Shown piece after piece: positions 31,031-41,210 of a DNA stretch of 64,000 nucleotides (its first letter is position 1; every line of letters begins with the position of its first letter). Source of the DNA: Lucinisca nassula (Eukaryota; Mollusca; Bivalvia; Lucinida; Lucinidae); the NCBI GenBank assembly GCA_963580285.1, contig OY757013.1, positions 135,405,027 to 135,469,026 of the forward strand, in the 5' to 3' direction. The position numbers and the translations under genes were made by a program. The notes under the pieces were generated by a model that did no database searches, was not told the origin of the DNA, and worked only from the letters and a program-made list of their open reading frames with translations.

Positions 31031-31199
31031 ACAGTAAGTGAGATGAAACAATCATATAGTATTACCCCCCCCCCCCTACTTTTGATAGATCCATCAAGAA
31101 GCACTATCTGGTCAATTTACACATCCGTATATTACGGTGTAAGGTTATCGTAACAAAGCAAAGACATTTGGTTGATCTGAAATATACATCAAGATATTA

Positions 31200-32160
31200 A
31201 CCAGAATATAAGTGAAGGCAATGAGCAGGAATCGATACATTTAACTCACACTTCCCATCAGAGACACCCAAGGGAGAGAAAGACAATTAAATAATAACTG
31301 CACGGCCGCAATCCTGCCCCTTACTTCCGTCGCGATTTAGACGAATAATTTTTTTCAGTCCGCATAAAGGCTTCCTACCTCGTCAGCGCAGAATCTCCGA
31401 GAACACACAAGTGAAACAACCACAGAGATCAGAGATGAAACATCGCCCCCGCCCATAGGGGATTGAAGAAATATATGGGCTGCATGATGCTTCCACGCAG
31501 AGCTGAATCCGGCCCGCACACTTGTACTGGTAAACCGCGTATTGGATCTAAGCCTGTCCAGGAACCGCGGTGCGAGGCAGGACCGCCCATGCTAATAAAC
31601 CCTATTGGTTTCATTGGGCGACAGGGCTTCAGATGTCATTTCATCTCAATGTCGGGTAAAAGTCCACCAAAATTGGAAGCAACGTCTCCAAAATGACCTT
31701 TACAGTGTTGACGGGGACGTTAAACCTCAAATCAAACAAACAAACAAACAGAGATGAAACAACGGTTAGGACACGACAGCTAGATACCACTGAAATGCTG
31801 GAACAAAAGAAAACGAACAATTAGATTACGATGGGCCAAATCAGAGATAGAGCATCAGGCACCAACCAACAATGCTTAAAATTAAATTCTAGTTCTCAGT
31901 AAGCCTTTGCCCTGGAACCGTCATAGGATCTGAGGCCTGACCCACCGGTGTGCAATTAAAGAGGGAATGAAAGTTGTCAACCGCGATTGGGTTAACTACC
32001 ATGCATGCAGTCTGTCGTGTAACATTTAATATGTTGTATCCAATCATTTCGTATCGAAGATTGATTTTACGAAATTGGGTGCTGATGTCATTGCAAGAAT
32101 ATATTTTTTCCGAGTCGGGTTCCGATAGACCTTGTTGAATATTGATATTAAATTGGGGAC
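31200..32160 (+). repeat. Family M element, long copy split by F SINE
   Basis: It begins AGTGAAGGCAATGAGCAGGA, ATCGATACATTTAACTCAC and CATCAGAGACACCCAAGGG, then has an internal deletion to TTACTTCCGTCGCGATTTAG, TCAGTCCGCATAAAGGC and CACAGAGATCAGAGATGAAA. The SINE follows, then GCTGGAACAAAAGAAAACGA, AGAGATAGAGCATCAGGCAC and CACCGGTGTGCAATTAAAG, in the same order as 12490-13255. Confidence 0.8.
31443..31748 (+). mobile_element. F SINE, full length, 13-bp duplication
   Basis: A complete copy from CCCCCGCCCATAGGGG to the tail CCTCAAATCAAACAAACAAA. The perfect 13-bp duplication CAGAGATGAAACA flanks it (31430-31442 and 31749-31761), and M sequence continues on both sides. This copy therefore postdates the M element. 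Confidence 0.93.
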
Positions 32161-32252
32161 TAATCTGGTCCCGGTCGTTATTCAGTCCCCCTTAGTCATT
32201 GGATAACCACAATCATCCCCTTGGAGATCGATATGTCATATGGTTAGCCCAT

Positions 32253-32613
32253 TTTATCATATGACGTCGCGTCTGAGAGTGTAATAACGCCATGTAATAT
32301 TTTCGATAATCCACTAGTGGATTAAATATGCAAATTAGCCAGATACGTCCCGTAACGTTACATGTACGACGTCCTTAGCGACGTCGCGTTTACTAAAGGC
32401 GGAATATTGATATTTTTGTAAACAATCGAGAATAAAATGCGTTTTAAATGTCATATGATAAATAGAATCTTGCATTCGTGCTCATGTATTATTGAATTTA
32501 TTAAACTCATTGAGGAAAAGGGATAAAATGCTCGGCATAGCCTCGCATTTTATCCCTTTTCCTCAACTCGTTTAATAAATTCAATAATACATGAGCACTC
32601 ATGTAAGATCCTC
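32253..32613 (-). mobile_element. R palindromic MITE, copy 4 (inverted)
   Basis: TATCATATGACGTCGCGTCT, GATAATCCACTAGTGGATTA, GACGTCCTTAGCGACGTCGC and CATATGATAAATAGAATC lead to an almost perfect palindrome (32483-32595) and ACTCATGTAAGATCCTC. It is the best-preserved R copy. Confidence 0.85.
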
Positions 32614-33430
32614 TTTTTAATTTACATATAGGTATCAAGCATAGAAAAAACGCATATAGTCGCAATTGTTGTACAAATTGCACTTTCATTGAAAGGGTTG
32701 AGTATCAAATAAATATATGACCTGTTAACAAAAGGGGAACACCATTGAATGTAATATAATGTTATTAATCAAATAATTTCGTATAGACATTATTATTCTG
32801 TTTGTCCACGATAATTACTTACTAATCAGAATATTTCAGAAAGGGCAACTTCTGTCGATAAGTAGTTAGCAGCGCTTTCACAAATCTACCAATAAGCAGA
32901 TTCTACTTTGATCTCCTTCTTGAATGAAAACAAAATCAATTTCGTTTTTTCTCTTGCTTCTTTTATAGAATAATCACACGTTTCAGTTCAATATTCGTAG
33001 GCAAAAAGTATGTAACATATACGTCTACATCAGACCACTGTGTCTGAAATGTGTCTGTCTGAAACTACCATCAAACGCCGCCTAGACTTATGCATTAAAC
33101 ATAAGCATGGTGATGTGTTTCGTCAGAAATTTTGTGAAACTATAATTCTAATGCATTCCTAACGTTTTTTTCTCTATGATGTACCAATGAGCCTGTGATC
33201 CGGCGTCCGTCGTTCGCCGTTCGATAACCACCGAACAAATTCATAATTATATTCCCGTCATTACAGGTTTGGGTCCTGTAGGATCGGCTTACCCCCACCC
33301 GACAACCGGTAGCTATTACTGGCTGTCCAAAGGCCGCACATCCGTTGCAGTGTCATTTGCTTTATTTTTGTTATTGATTTTTATTATTGTTTTTTGAGCC
33401 AGTGCATGACAAAACCTACAAAAAGACACG
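32614..33430. other. No recognised feature
   Basis: About 800 bp of AT-rich sequence. CGGCGTCCGTCGTTCGCCG (33201) resembles the GAC-rich terminus of satellite elements, but no such element follows. No gene supported. Confidence 0.4.
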
Positions 33431-33432
33431 TG

Positions 33433-33497
33433 CGCCCAACGAAAACACAGATCAGCCTGCGTATCCGCGCAGTCTGATCAGAGTCTTCGTTGTGCGC
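33433..33497. repeat. Z palindrome, copy 2
   Basis: Arms are GCGCCCAACGAAAAC and GTCTTCGTTGTGCGCCC. The core is CAGATCAGCCTGCG / CGCGCAGTCTGATC. Confidence 0.7.
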
Positions 33498-33544
33498 CCT
33501 AAGGATAGTTAATCACTCAATGCTCCTTTATGCAGAAAGGGAAG

Positions 33545-33900
33545 TCTTTGAGTGTGTGTGTCGCTTATATTTTTTCTTCTGGATAGGCATTTGGCAATTT
33601 ATCGAGGAAGTAATTGTTGTTTTGGCTTTCCGCTAGTAATATTTCAATTAGGGTCCAGTTATTTCATGTTTATGTTTCTTTCCCTTGGTGTCACTGATGG
33701 GAGTTGTGGATTTATTGAATCGATTCCTGATCATTGCCTTCACTTCTCTTTCACTTTTGACTTTCCGCTGTGGGTGTTTCCATTGGGGTCTAGCTGTTTC
33801 ATATTTGTATTTCTTTCTCTTTGGTGTCTCTGATGGGAGCTGTTGGTAAATTGTATCGATTTCTGATCATTTGCCTTCACTTCTACTTTGGGCTCTAATT
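33545..33900 (-). repeat. Family M fragment, partly duplicated
   Basis: Reverse M blocks appear twice in tandem: TCTTTCCCTTGGTGTC plus CGATTCCTGATCATTGCCTT (about 33675-33750), then TTTCTCTTTGGTGTCTCTGA plus ATTTGCCTTCACTTCTACTT (about 33810-33890). This indicates a local duplication of the M 5' end. Confidence 0.7.
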
Positions 33901-33929
33901 CGATTAGTTCCTGAAGTATCTTTAGTCAT

Positions 33930-34500
33930 TTAAATTTTGACTGATGCTCTGTCTCCGGTCAGAGCAATCGAAGTCCAGCTGATGGTTTTCAGGTATTTTA
34001 TGCTTTTGAATCTTAGTCGTTCTATCATCTCTGTATTCAGTTTGGTCCTTAATGTTTTCGGATATGCTGCATTGATAAGTTGGAAAGCTTTTACGCGGAA
34101 TGAACCAAATATTTGTCCAAACCACGACATAAATAAGGACAATGATCGTGGCCAAGTAAATTCGATATCCTTGTAAGCCCCTGGTAAAATGTTTACTGAA
34201 CTTTCCTTTGCGGTGTGTCTGCCTGCTGTGGTTTATTACGGTCATTGTTTGTCTTTGCATGTATGTACTTCTGATATAGTATTCATTTGGATAGTCATTT
34301 GGCAATTTTATGGGAGGAAACTGTCCTTGTGATATTTTGATTGTGGTAAAGTTTTTTTCATGATTATCTCCGTATGGAGTGGAGGTATAAGGAAATTGCA
34401 TCGATCATTGCCGGCGCTTCTTTCTGGTTCAAAAGACCTATGGGTGGTCTGCGTTAAAAGTTCTTCAAACAATTCAGTTCCATGCAGACTTCTGGTTGCC
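33930..34500 (-). repeat. Family M fragment, diverged
   Basis: Reverse M blocks are: TGACTGATGCTCTGTCTCCG, ATGCTGCATTGATAAG, TTTACGCGGAATGAACCAAA, ATTTGTCCAAACCACGACAT, TGTGGTTTATTACG, GATAGTCATTTGGCAATTTT and ATTGCATCGATCATTGCC. It is strongly diverged. The 159-codon frame on the minus strand (33922-34401) is within it and probably fortuitous. Confidence 0.65.
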
Positions 34501-35320
34501 AAGGTAACGTAAAGATAAAATTAGCGAAATATTTCAAAACAATTGTGTTTAAAATAAGGAGGCACACATCATCGACACTAAGTGTGCAGCTTTGTATAGT
34601 ATACCTTCATCAAGATCGTTAAAATTGGGTATACGGACGAAATCCCCCCGGACATAATCCCTTCTGCTCATTTTTGTTTAGGTGGACAAAATCCCTTCCG
34701 TGTTTTTTGCAATGTGTACATTATCCCCCCACGCTTTGATACAAGGTGGACAAAATCCCTTCCGTAAATTTTACAGCTAGGAAAAAAACCCTCCCGACTG
34801 ACATCCTCTACACCAACTCTCCAAGTTGATTAGTTGGCTATTTTAGCATCTAATCGCACCAGTAATTACTCGGCGATCCTGTTTCTTGATTGAACATTTC
34901 CTACAATAGTAATTTCTTCAAGTGGAAACTCCGATAAGACTGCACAGCCACAGCTCTTGGACATTTCATTACCCTTCATACACAGCAAAGGTGATTTATC
35001 ATTTTTTGGATGTGCAGTCAGATCTTAGTCTTTGCCATGCACAAGTGATAATGTATGAAATGCATAGGCTCAGAAAGACCAAGTTTCTATGAACTGTTTA
35101 ATCAAGCAAACAGACAAAATAACATTCTCTAAATAATTGTTTGTGTCTAACAGCAATGATAACAATTTTTCTGTTTAAGTATAGAAAGATTATAAAGATA
35201 ACTGACTTAACTCTGACCAGTAATTAGGCAATTAGAAAAAAATGATTGACATTAATAGGGCCCAATTTAGCAAATTTAAAATATAAACATATTGATCATG
35301 ATTGGATAAGGCACTTATTA
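34501..35320. other. Unclassified; minor quasi-repeat
   Basis: 34633-34800 contains four or five variants of GGACAAAATCCCTTCCGT (34636, 34685, 34749 and weaker ones at 34659 and 34722). Otherwise no recognised feature or gene. Confidence 0.45.
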
Positions 35321-35800
35321 ACAAGAAAGTATCATAAATGAATAAACAAGTAAAGAAGCACCAATAACAAAAAAGTATAATAAATATTTATTAAAAAAAA
35401 AATAAATAAATAAAATAAAAAAAAAAATCAGCAACATGTACAAGGGTTGGCTATTTTTTTTTTTTTTTTTTTTTTTAATTTCAGTTGTTGTTGTTGTTTT
35501 TTTTTGTAAAAAAAAAACACATATTTTGTCACATTTTCTTAACACAATAAAATGACATATACATATACAGGCCAATCACTGTACTACAAAACAAACAATT
35601 CGTCCAGGAGTCCAGCCAAAAGGCAGATTAGCATGGGCATCTCCTCAGTCTGAACAGGGTCTTCACTTTCTTCATGGGGACAATAAAGACTCATATCAGA
35701 CTAGGCAGATACCAAGGCTGATTTGAGCATTCGCCCTAGCCTTCACTGAACACAAAACACTGGTTTTATCATACAAAAAAAAAAAAAAAACAAACATGTT
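35321..35800. repeat. A/T low-complexity and weak Z-like sequence
   Basis: A-runs and T-runs at 35393-35425, 35453-35477, 35500-35518 and 35776-35790. At 35620-35745 there is a loose inverted repeat (GGCAGATTAGCATGGGC against TCAGACTAGGCAGATACC) that may be an old Z relative. Confidence 0.45.
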
Positions 35801-35865
35801 TTTAAACTGTTTTGTTACAATATATATTCATGTTAGTCACATTCAGCGTAGAAACTTAAATTACA

Positions 35866-36235
35866 AAGTAGAAGTAAAACAAAGACCAGGAATCGATACA
35901 ATTAACTTACTCCACCCATCAAAGACACCAAAGGGAAAGAAACACAAACATGAAGCGACAGACCATAATGGAAACCTAAACAAAGGATGGCCATAAGGAC
36001 AGTTACTTTCCCACAAAATGGCCAAAATGGCCATCCAAAATAAAAAGACACAAGTGATACACACAGTAAGTAGTAACACACAACAACATAAATAAACCGC
36101 CACAGTAGAACCGCCTTGGAACGGTCAGTGGAAACAATTCCCTTGGGGGGCTAAGATTTTACATGGCCATAATCCTCGCCCTTACCTCTGTCGCGATATA
36201 CACTAATTTTGTTTAGTCCGCATGAAGACAAGACA
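35866..36235 (+). repeat. Family M element, 5' half
   Basis: AGTAGAAGTAAAACAAAGAC, CAGGAATCGATACAATTAAC, CACCAAAGGGAAAGAAACAC, TCCCACAAAATGGCCAAAAT, AACCGCCACAGTAGAACCGC, TGGAACGGTCAGTGGAAAC and a short G-run, then TCAGTCCGCATGAAG-type sequence. Same length class as 22185-22550 and 60931-61212. Confidence 0.8.
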
Positions 36236-36504
36236 GATATATTTGTCCTGAATTATCAGCCAGTATACGAGTATGCAGTTTATAAAATAAGCTGTGGAGG
36301 TCAGGCAGCAGGATGTGTGTGTGTGTGTGTGGGGGGGGTGCATCCACCAAAGGGATTTTGTCCAAAGAAGAAACATATCACAAATTTTCATAAGAAAAAT
36401 CACCTGTTTGTGGTATGAAAGAGACGAACGGGTTATCGTTACACACTCCGTGTTTAATCTTACACTTAAAAGAATTGTGACTAGTACAATGTAACAAAAT
36501 GGAA
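36236..36504. other. Unclassified with (GT)n and G-run
   Basis: (TG)n at 36315-36330 continues into a G-run (36331-36338). 36370-36500 resembles the P2 right half weakly (AACATATCACAAATTTTCAT). No gene supported. Confidence 0.4.
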
Positions 36505-36775
36505 TCATTATGATAACACACCCAAGCGACAAAGTGCATATTTCACAATTCCAAAATGGCTACTTGTCTGATGAAAATCGTTTTTTTTTTTGCTTATTTA
36601 TACTGCAAACATAGGTTGTGGCTGCTCGTAAGAACCAGTTCTAACGAGTACCCACAACATGTGACGTTGAGACAAATAAGAAAAAATAATGTACGCATCT
36701 GTAAACCTCACTTTTCTCTACAAAATGTGGGGTTTAGTGGGTAGGGGGTCATTTTACGGACTTCTTCACATGGTT
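36505..36775 (-). mobile_element. P2 foldback MITE
   Basis: ATTATGATAACACACCCAAG opens and TTTTACGGACTTCTTCACATG closes it. The reduced palindrome is at 36612-36655 (GTGGCTGCTCGTAAGAAC / GTTCTAACGAGTACCCAC). TTCCAAAATGGCTACTTGTC is the P2 hallmark. Confidence 0.78.
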
Positions 36776-37388
36776 GATAAATTAAATTAAACACAACCAT
36801 TGATGTGCGACAGAATGCAACCACTACGAGTTGTTCAAAATGTTCTTAATATATTATGTAAACACAGTCTAGATGAAAAAGCAGACAGGGACACGTTGCT
36901 ATTCAAAGCCTCTATTCTTTCATCTTCATCAAAAGTGCAAATTGTATTCTATTGTTTTCTTGAAATATTTCTGGTGAACATTTGTAAACAATGACTGTCG
37001 ACAAATAATCCATCTTCAGACAGCCAAAGTAAGTCGTAGACGAAAAACAGATTATTATATTAAGGTTTACTTAGGGTCCATTCCAAAGAAAAAAAAAGGT
37101 CTCTAGGCCAATACTCATAAGAATGTATTTGCCAATCCTGTAATGAGTCAGACAATGCAAATTCCGCAACAATTATTTTCCGAATGGTGAAACAGCGTGC
37201 TTTAGGGAAGGTGCAGGTTAGAAGACAGATTTGATCGACACAGGACACCCGCCACGTTACTATAACACATTCGCATACTAAATAGCTTCTTTTATTCTCC
37301 AGAACTAGAACTTTTGAGACGATGTTTTATTGTTTTTGATAGATTTAGTCTATACATTGATTAGGCGTTCTCGATACCCATATTGTTA
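36776..37388. other. No recognised feature
   Basis: About 610 bp with no gene or recognised repeat. Confidence 0.4.
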
Positions 37389-37389
37389 G

Positions 37390-37458
37390 CAAAAAGTAGG
37401 AAACCAATGTCTACCCCTCTAAAACCCATTGTTCTCTATATTAACTGGGATTTATGTA
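37390..37458 (+). repeat. P2 fragment
   Basis: GTAGGAAACCAATGTCTACC followed by TCTAAAACCCATTG and TATTAACTGGGATTTATG resembles the P2 left block. It is fused directly to an M element in reverse orientation. Confidence 0.45.
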
Positions 37459-37464
37459 ATGCTG

Positions 37465-38385
37465 GTTGGTGCCTGATGCTCTATCTCTGGTCGGGTCATC
37501 CGGAGTCTAACTGCTGGTTTTCTTTTGCTCCAGCATTCCAATGGTTTCTTGCTGTCGAGTCCTCACCGTTGTTTCATCTTTGAGGTTGTAAGATTTTGGG
37601 TTCTCGGAGATGTTGCACTGTTGAGTAAGGAGGCCTTCATGCGGACTGAACAAATAATTTGTCTAAATCACGACGGAAGTAAGGGCGAGGTTTGTGGTCG
37701 CGTAAAATCGATTAACCACCCCCCCCCCCCCCCCACAATAGTGAAATTCTTTTCACTGACCGTTCCAAGGCAGATCTTATGTCGCGGTTTGTATTTGTTA
37801 TGGTTTCTCTTCTTTCAGTGTGTGTATCGCTTATATATTTTCAGGGCGTGTATCGCTTATTTATTTTATTTAGCCAATTGGTCATTTTGTGGGAGAGTGT
37901 GTGTGTGTGAATTCGGGTTTAACGTCGCTTTCAACAATTTTTCAGTCATATCACGACGGTTTCTGGTTGCGACAGGGAGCTCAATGCTCACGTTTATAGT
38001 GCTGCCTCACTGAAGTATCATGTCCCAGACACATTACATGATACCACACCCAGTCACATTATCCTGACACTGGATCGACCAGTCCTAGCTCTTCCCCGTA
38101 AATCTGAGTGCCAAGCGAGGAGCAGCTAGTACCATTTTTAACGACTTTGGTATGTCGCGGCCCGGGATCGAACCCGAGACCTCCCGTTCCCCGGAGCGGA
38201 CACTCTACCAACTGAGCTATCGGGGCCGGTTTTGTGGGAGAGTGACTGTCGTTTTAGCTCTCCGCTATTGATGCATTAGTTACTCCATGTTTGTGTTTCT
38301 TTCCCTTTGGTGTCTCTGATGGGAGCTGTGAGTTAATTATATCGATTCCTGATTATTGCCTTCAAATCTATTTTAAAAGGGATGC
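37465..38385 (-). repeat. Family M element, long copy split by V SINE
   Basis: Reverse M order: TTGGTGCCTGATGCTCTATC, TTTTGCTCCAGCATTCCAAT, GAGGCCTTCATGCGGACTGA, CAAATAATTTGTCTAAATC, ACGACGGAAGTAAGGGCGAG, a C-run (37717-37734) and CACTGACCGTTCCAAGGC, then the SINE. After it come TTTCCCTTTGGTGTCTCTGA and CGATTCCTGATTATTGCCTT. Confidence 0.82.
37900..38229 (-). mobile_element. V tRNA-derived SINE, 15-bp duplication
   Basis: Read in reverse, the head is GGCCCCGATAGCTCAGTTGG (A-box) with GAGGTCTCGGGTTCGATCCC (B-box), then the body. The tail is CGACGTTAAACCCGAATTCA followed by (CA)n. The duplication TTTTGTGGGAGAGTG is perfect (37885-37899 and 38230-38244). The tRNA-like head folds poorly beyond the boxes, so it is a SINE and not a tRNA gene. 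Confidence 0.94.
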
Positions 38386-38404
38386 CCTTAAACCGACGAT
38401 AATA

Positions 38405-38515
38405 TGATGACAGACATAAGAAAATTTGTCACCATTTTTTATCATAATATTTTCGTTTTCTCAGTGGTAAAATTAACATTGCATTTGTACAGGCGAGTTT
38501 TCGTAATTAAATAGA
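38405..38515 (+). mobile_element. P MITE right end
   Basis: AGTGGTAAAATTAACATTGC and ATTTGTACAGGCGAGTTTTCG are the right terminus of P. No palindrome or left end is present. Confidence 0.6.
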
Positions 38516-38745
38516 GAAATGTTGTTAATAGTTTATATTTTGCCGCTGTGGGGATAACACTCCTGTGTGGCGTAGTACATGTTTTCATATTTCCAAACCT
38601 GATATTTTTCTAATAACAATGTATAATATTATCTTATATCAGCTAAAAAAATATTGTTAGAACTCGTTAGAACCGCCTTAGTGTTGTAGGTAGTTGTTCA
38701 AATCTTCTCAAAAAGGCGGTTCTCAAGGGTACCGAACATCTATGG

Positions 38746-39008
38746 GGGCTGCACGATGCTTCCACACAGAGCTGAATCCGGCCCGCACACTAGTACTGGT
38801 AAACCGCTTATAGGATCTAAGCCTGTCCAGGAACCGCGGTGCGAGGCGGACCGTCCATACTAATAAACCCTATTGGTTTCATTGGGCGACAGGGCTTGAG
38901 ATGTCATTTCATCTCAATGTCGGGTAAAAGTCCCACAAAATTTGAAGCTACGTCTCCAAAATGACCTTTACAGTGATGACGGGGACGTTAAACCTCAAAT
39001 CAAACAAA
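38746..39008 (+). mobile_element. F SINE, 5'-truncated, 13-bp duplication
   Basis: It begins at GGGCTGCACGATGCTTCC, so about 45 bp of the usual 5' end is missing, a hallmark of incomplete reverse transcription. The tail is CCTCAAATCAAACAAA. The perfect duplication CGAACATCTATGG is at 38733-38745 and 39009-39021. Confidence 0.93.
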
Positions 39009-39040
39009 CGAACATCTATGGTACTTGCATGCATTTATTG

Positions 39041-39358
39041 TGTGTGTGTGTGTGAATTCGGGTTTAACGTCGCTTTCAACAATATTTCAGTCATATCACG
39101 ACGGTGTCTGGTTGCGACAGGGAGCTCAATGCTCACGTTTATAGTGCTGCCTCACTGAAGTATCATGTCCCAGACACATTACATGATACCACACCCAGTC
39201 ACATTATCCTGACACTGGATCGACCAGTCCTAGCTCTACCCCGTAAATCTGAGTGCCAAGCGAGGAGCAGCTAGTACCATTTTTAACGACTTTGGTATGT
39301 CGCGGCCCGGGATCGAACCCGAGACCTCCCGTTCCCCGGAGCGGACACTCTACCAACT
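39041..39358 (-). mobile_element. V tRNA-derived SINE, head-truncated
   Basis: Same family as 37900-38229 and very similar to it. The (GT)n tail is at left and CTCTACCAACTG at right, missing about the first 17 bases of the tRNA-like head. Flanking duplication GCATGCATTTATTG / GCATGCATCTATTG (39027-39040 and 39359-39372) with one mismatch. Confidence 0.92.
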
Positions 39359-39382
39359 GCATGCATCTATTGGTTATATCAT

Positions 39383-39472
39383 TTAATAATAATAATAATA
39401 TTATTATTATTATTAGCAACCAACCAACGAGTTGTTTGCCGCCGAAGGCGGCAAACAACGAGAGTTGGTTGC
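39383..39472. repeat. (AAT)n tract and strong hairpin
   Basis: (AAT)n/(ATT)n lies at 39384-39414. It is followed by a hairpin at 39416-39473 with inner stem GTTGTTTGCCGCC / GGCGGCAAACAAC around GAA and outer arms GCAACCAAC / GTTGGTTGC. Confidence 0.8.
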
Positions 39473-39473
39473 T

Positions 39474-40465
39474 TAACGGTAACACGTGTATTTGTTTATT
39501 GGAACATACCCTACCCATTCAAAACCTCAATAGCCAACAGCTGTTGGGCTGAAAATTTGATGGTCCTTCCGGTTTAAAAATCATGGTTCCGGTTACATTA
39601 GGCACCTGATTGGCTAGAATTTGAACTTCCTTGTTACCATGGACGCACGTTCATCTTTTCGAAATAAACAAACTTGGCTGCGCTATCATGGCTATATCAA
39701 CTCACAATACAGCTTTTTCCAGTTTAACAGCTGCATCTAATTCAACTATAAAAACGTGTCTTCTTTACCCTTTCGCTGGTATATTACACTGCATGAGGTA
39801 GTGCTACACACACAGTGTCACAGACCGTGTCAAAACTAATAGCCGTTAGTGTTGGCGAGAGGAAGTAAACAAAAGTTTTCCTGCTGTAATGAGTGAATAA
39901 AATAATACAGTAGGTACATTTTTCTTGAGACATCTTGCTTTAAAATTGGTGTTTCAGTTCAATGTACCTGTTGTTAAAACAATACAGCCAACCACTGCAG
40001 TCGAAGAAAATCAGGACCAATCAATCTAAGCATGCAGCTCCTAGCTCCAGAAGAAAACAACAACAAAACTGTACACCCTGATGGCCAGAATCACAGCAAT
40101 AGGTGAATTGTGATGCAGACATCTTGTTCAAATTTTGGTGTTTCATTTCAAAGTACCACTTGTTCAAACAAAGCAGCATTGGAGAACTTGTTCAACTGCT
40201 GAAGTTCTTTACATTCCTAACATTCTATTGAGGCCACCATTTTCACTATAAAGTCCAGCACAAGTGAAATTTGGAAGTGCAAGTGGTCTCAATACGCCTC
40301 CTTACAAAGATTATCCAATTGTACATACTGCCCAGAAAAACTTCAATACCTGGTCAAAAATAGGCGTCCAAAAAATTACACCTTATGTTCATTTCACATA
40401 CTTGAAGTATGCAGCAGTTTCTTTTCTTTCTTTCTACTTTAACTGCGATCGGTCACATCTGACCA
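39474..40465. other. No recognised feature
   Basis: About 1 kb with no gene or repeat I can support. It includes two similar stretches, CATCTTGCTTTAAAATTGGT-GTTTCAGTTCAATGTACC and CATCTTGTTCAAATTTTGGT-GTTTCATTTCAAAGTACC (about 39931 and 40120), offset by about 190 bp, which hints at an old duplication. Confidence 0.45.
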
Positions 40466-40469
40466 TTAC

Positions 40470-40530
40470 TCTCAGGTGTACTTTACATACACCCGAGGTT
40501 TGCAGGATGAAAGCCTACACAGTAATCTTG
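40470..40530 (-). repeat. Y motif
   Basis: GGTGTACTTTACATACACC is followed by GAGGTTTGCAGGATGAAAGC and CTACACAGTAAT, the reverse of the motif seen at 8851-8905, 42594-42655 and 43493-43540. Confidence 0.5.
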
Positions 40531-40550
40531 TAATTATTATTGTAGGGGAC

Positions 40551-40773
40551 TTTAACCCATTTAGTACCGGAAACCCCATAATGGGTACCCTGGCAAACAG
40601 TGCAGGCCCAGATGAGACGCCGCAGAACATGGCGACTGATCAGGGCCTCCACTGTTTGTTAAAAGTACAGTCATTTTCCAAATACATTTTGAAGAAAACA
40701 CAACCTGACACCCCTAAATTTTGAAATGAACTCCTGCAAGAAGCGAGATTCCATTTGGTACAAAAAGGGTTAA
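40551..40773. mobile_element. G MITE, copy 1
   Basis: Termini are TTTAACCCATTTAGTACC and GGTACAAAAAGGGTTAA. The interior has TGGCAAACAGTGCAGGCCC, GACTGATCAGGGCCTCCACT, GTCATTTTCCAAATACATTT and CAACCTGACACCCCTAAATT. The second copy, 50685-50914, matches throughout. No coding capacity. Confidence 0.82.
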
Positions 40774-40867
40774 CCAGCACAGGGCATAACTCTCCCTGCA
40801 CAGGGCCTCCAGCTAACGTCCAGATCCGAAGGACGGTGCACTTTATGACATTCATCCCTGTAAATGA

Positions 40868-40982
40868 TGCTAACGGGGCGTGTTAGGAATCCTAAATTTT
40901 ATAGTCGCTGCCGGGGATGGAACATGGGACCTCTAGCATCAGAGGCAAGTGCACTAACCACTGAGCTATCACACTCCAGTTT
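40868..40982 (-). mobile_element. tRNA-derived SINE head
   Basis: In reverse: GTGTGATAGCTCAGTGGTTA (A-box), GTGCACTTGCCTCTGATGCT, AGAGGTCCCATGTTCCATCC (B-box region) and AATTTAGGATTCCTAACACG. The head is tRNA-like, but the acceptor ends do not pair. Confidence 0.65.
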
Positions 40983-41054
40983 GTTTACTAAATTAACCAG
41001 GGTGAAACTGACAAAGATCATACAACTAATAATTACCACACAGATAACGCTACC

Positions 41055-41210
41055 TTTTCATTTGTTTGAATTTAGCTTTACGTCCCTGTTTACATTATTT
41101 ACATCATTTTGAAGATGTTTATTCACATTTTGTGGAACTTTTAACTGATCTTTGTATTAAATGCCATCTCAAGCCCTACCGCACCCACAAATTAAAACCA
41201 TTTTTTTCCA
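41055..41210 (-). mobile_element. F SINE remnant
   Basis: TTTGTTTGAATTTAGCTTTA, CGTCCCTGTTTACATTATTT, TTTTGTGGAACTTTTAACTG and ATGCCATCTCAAGCCCTACC follow the F order with many changes. A second F piece at 41640-41740 (CACCACTCTGCCTGG, GCTTAGATCCTCTAAGCAGT) may be the other half of the same old copy. Confidence 0.55.

Larger units (their letters stand above)
38553..39400. mobile_element. P2 relic holding two SINEs
   Basis: GGGGATAACACTCCTGTGTG, TCATATTTCCAAACC and a decayed palindrome (GAACTCGTTAGAACCGCC at 38660; AAGGCGGTTCTCAAGGGTAC at 38713) mark a P2 element. Its right arm (ACCGAACATCTATGG) is the target of an F SINE, and just beyond that a V SINE has landed. No clear P2 right end follows. 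Confidence 0.65.

Noticed and set aside
33922..34401. 159-codon frame on the minus strand
   Set aside because: It coincides with a diverged M element. M has no conserved frame in its other copies and no recognisable domain.
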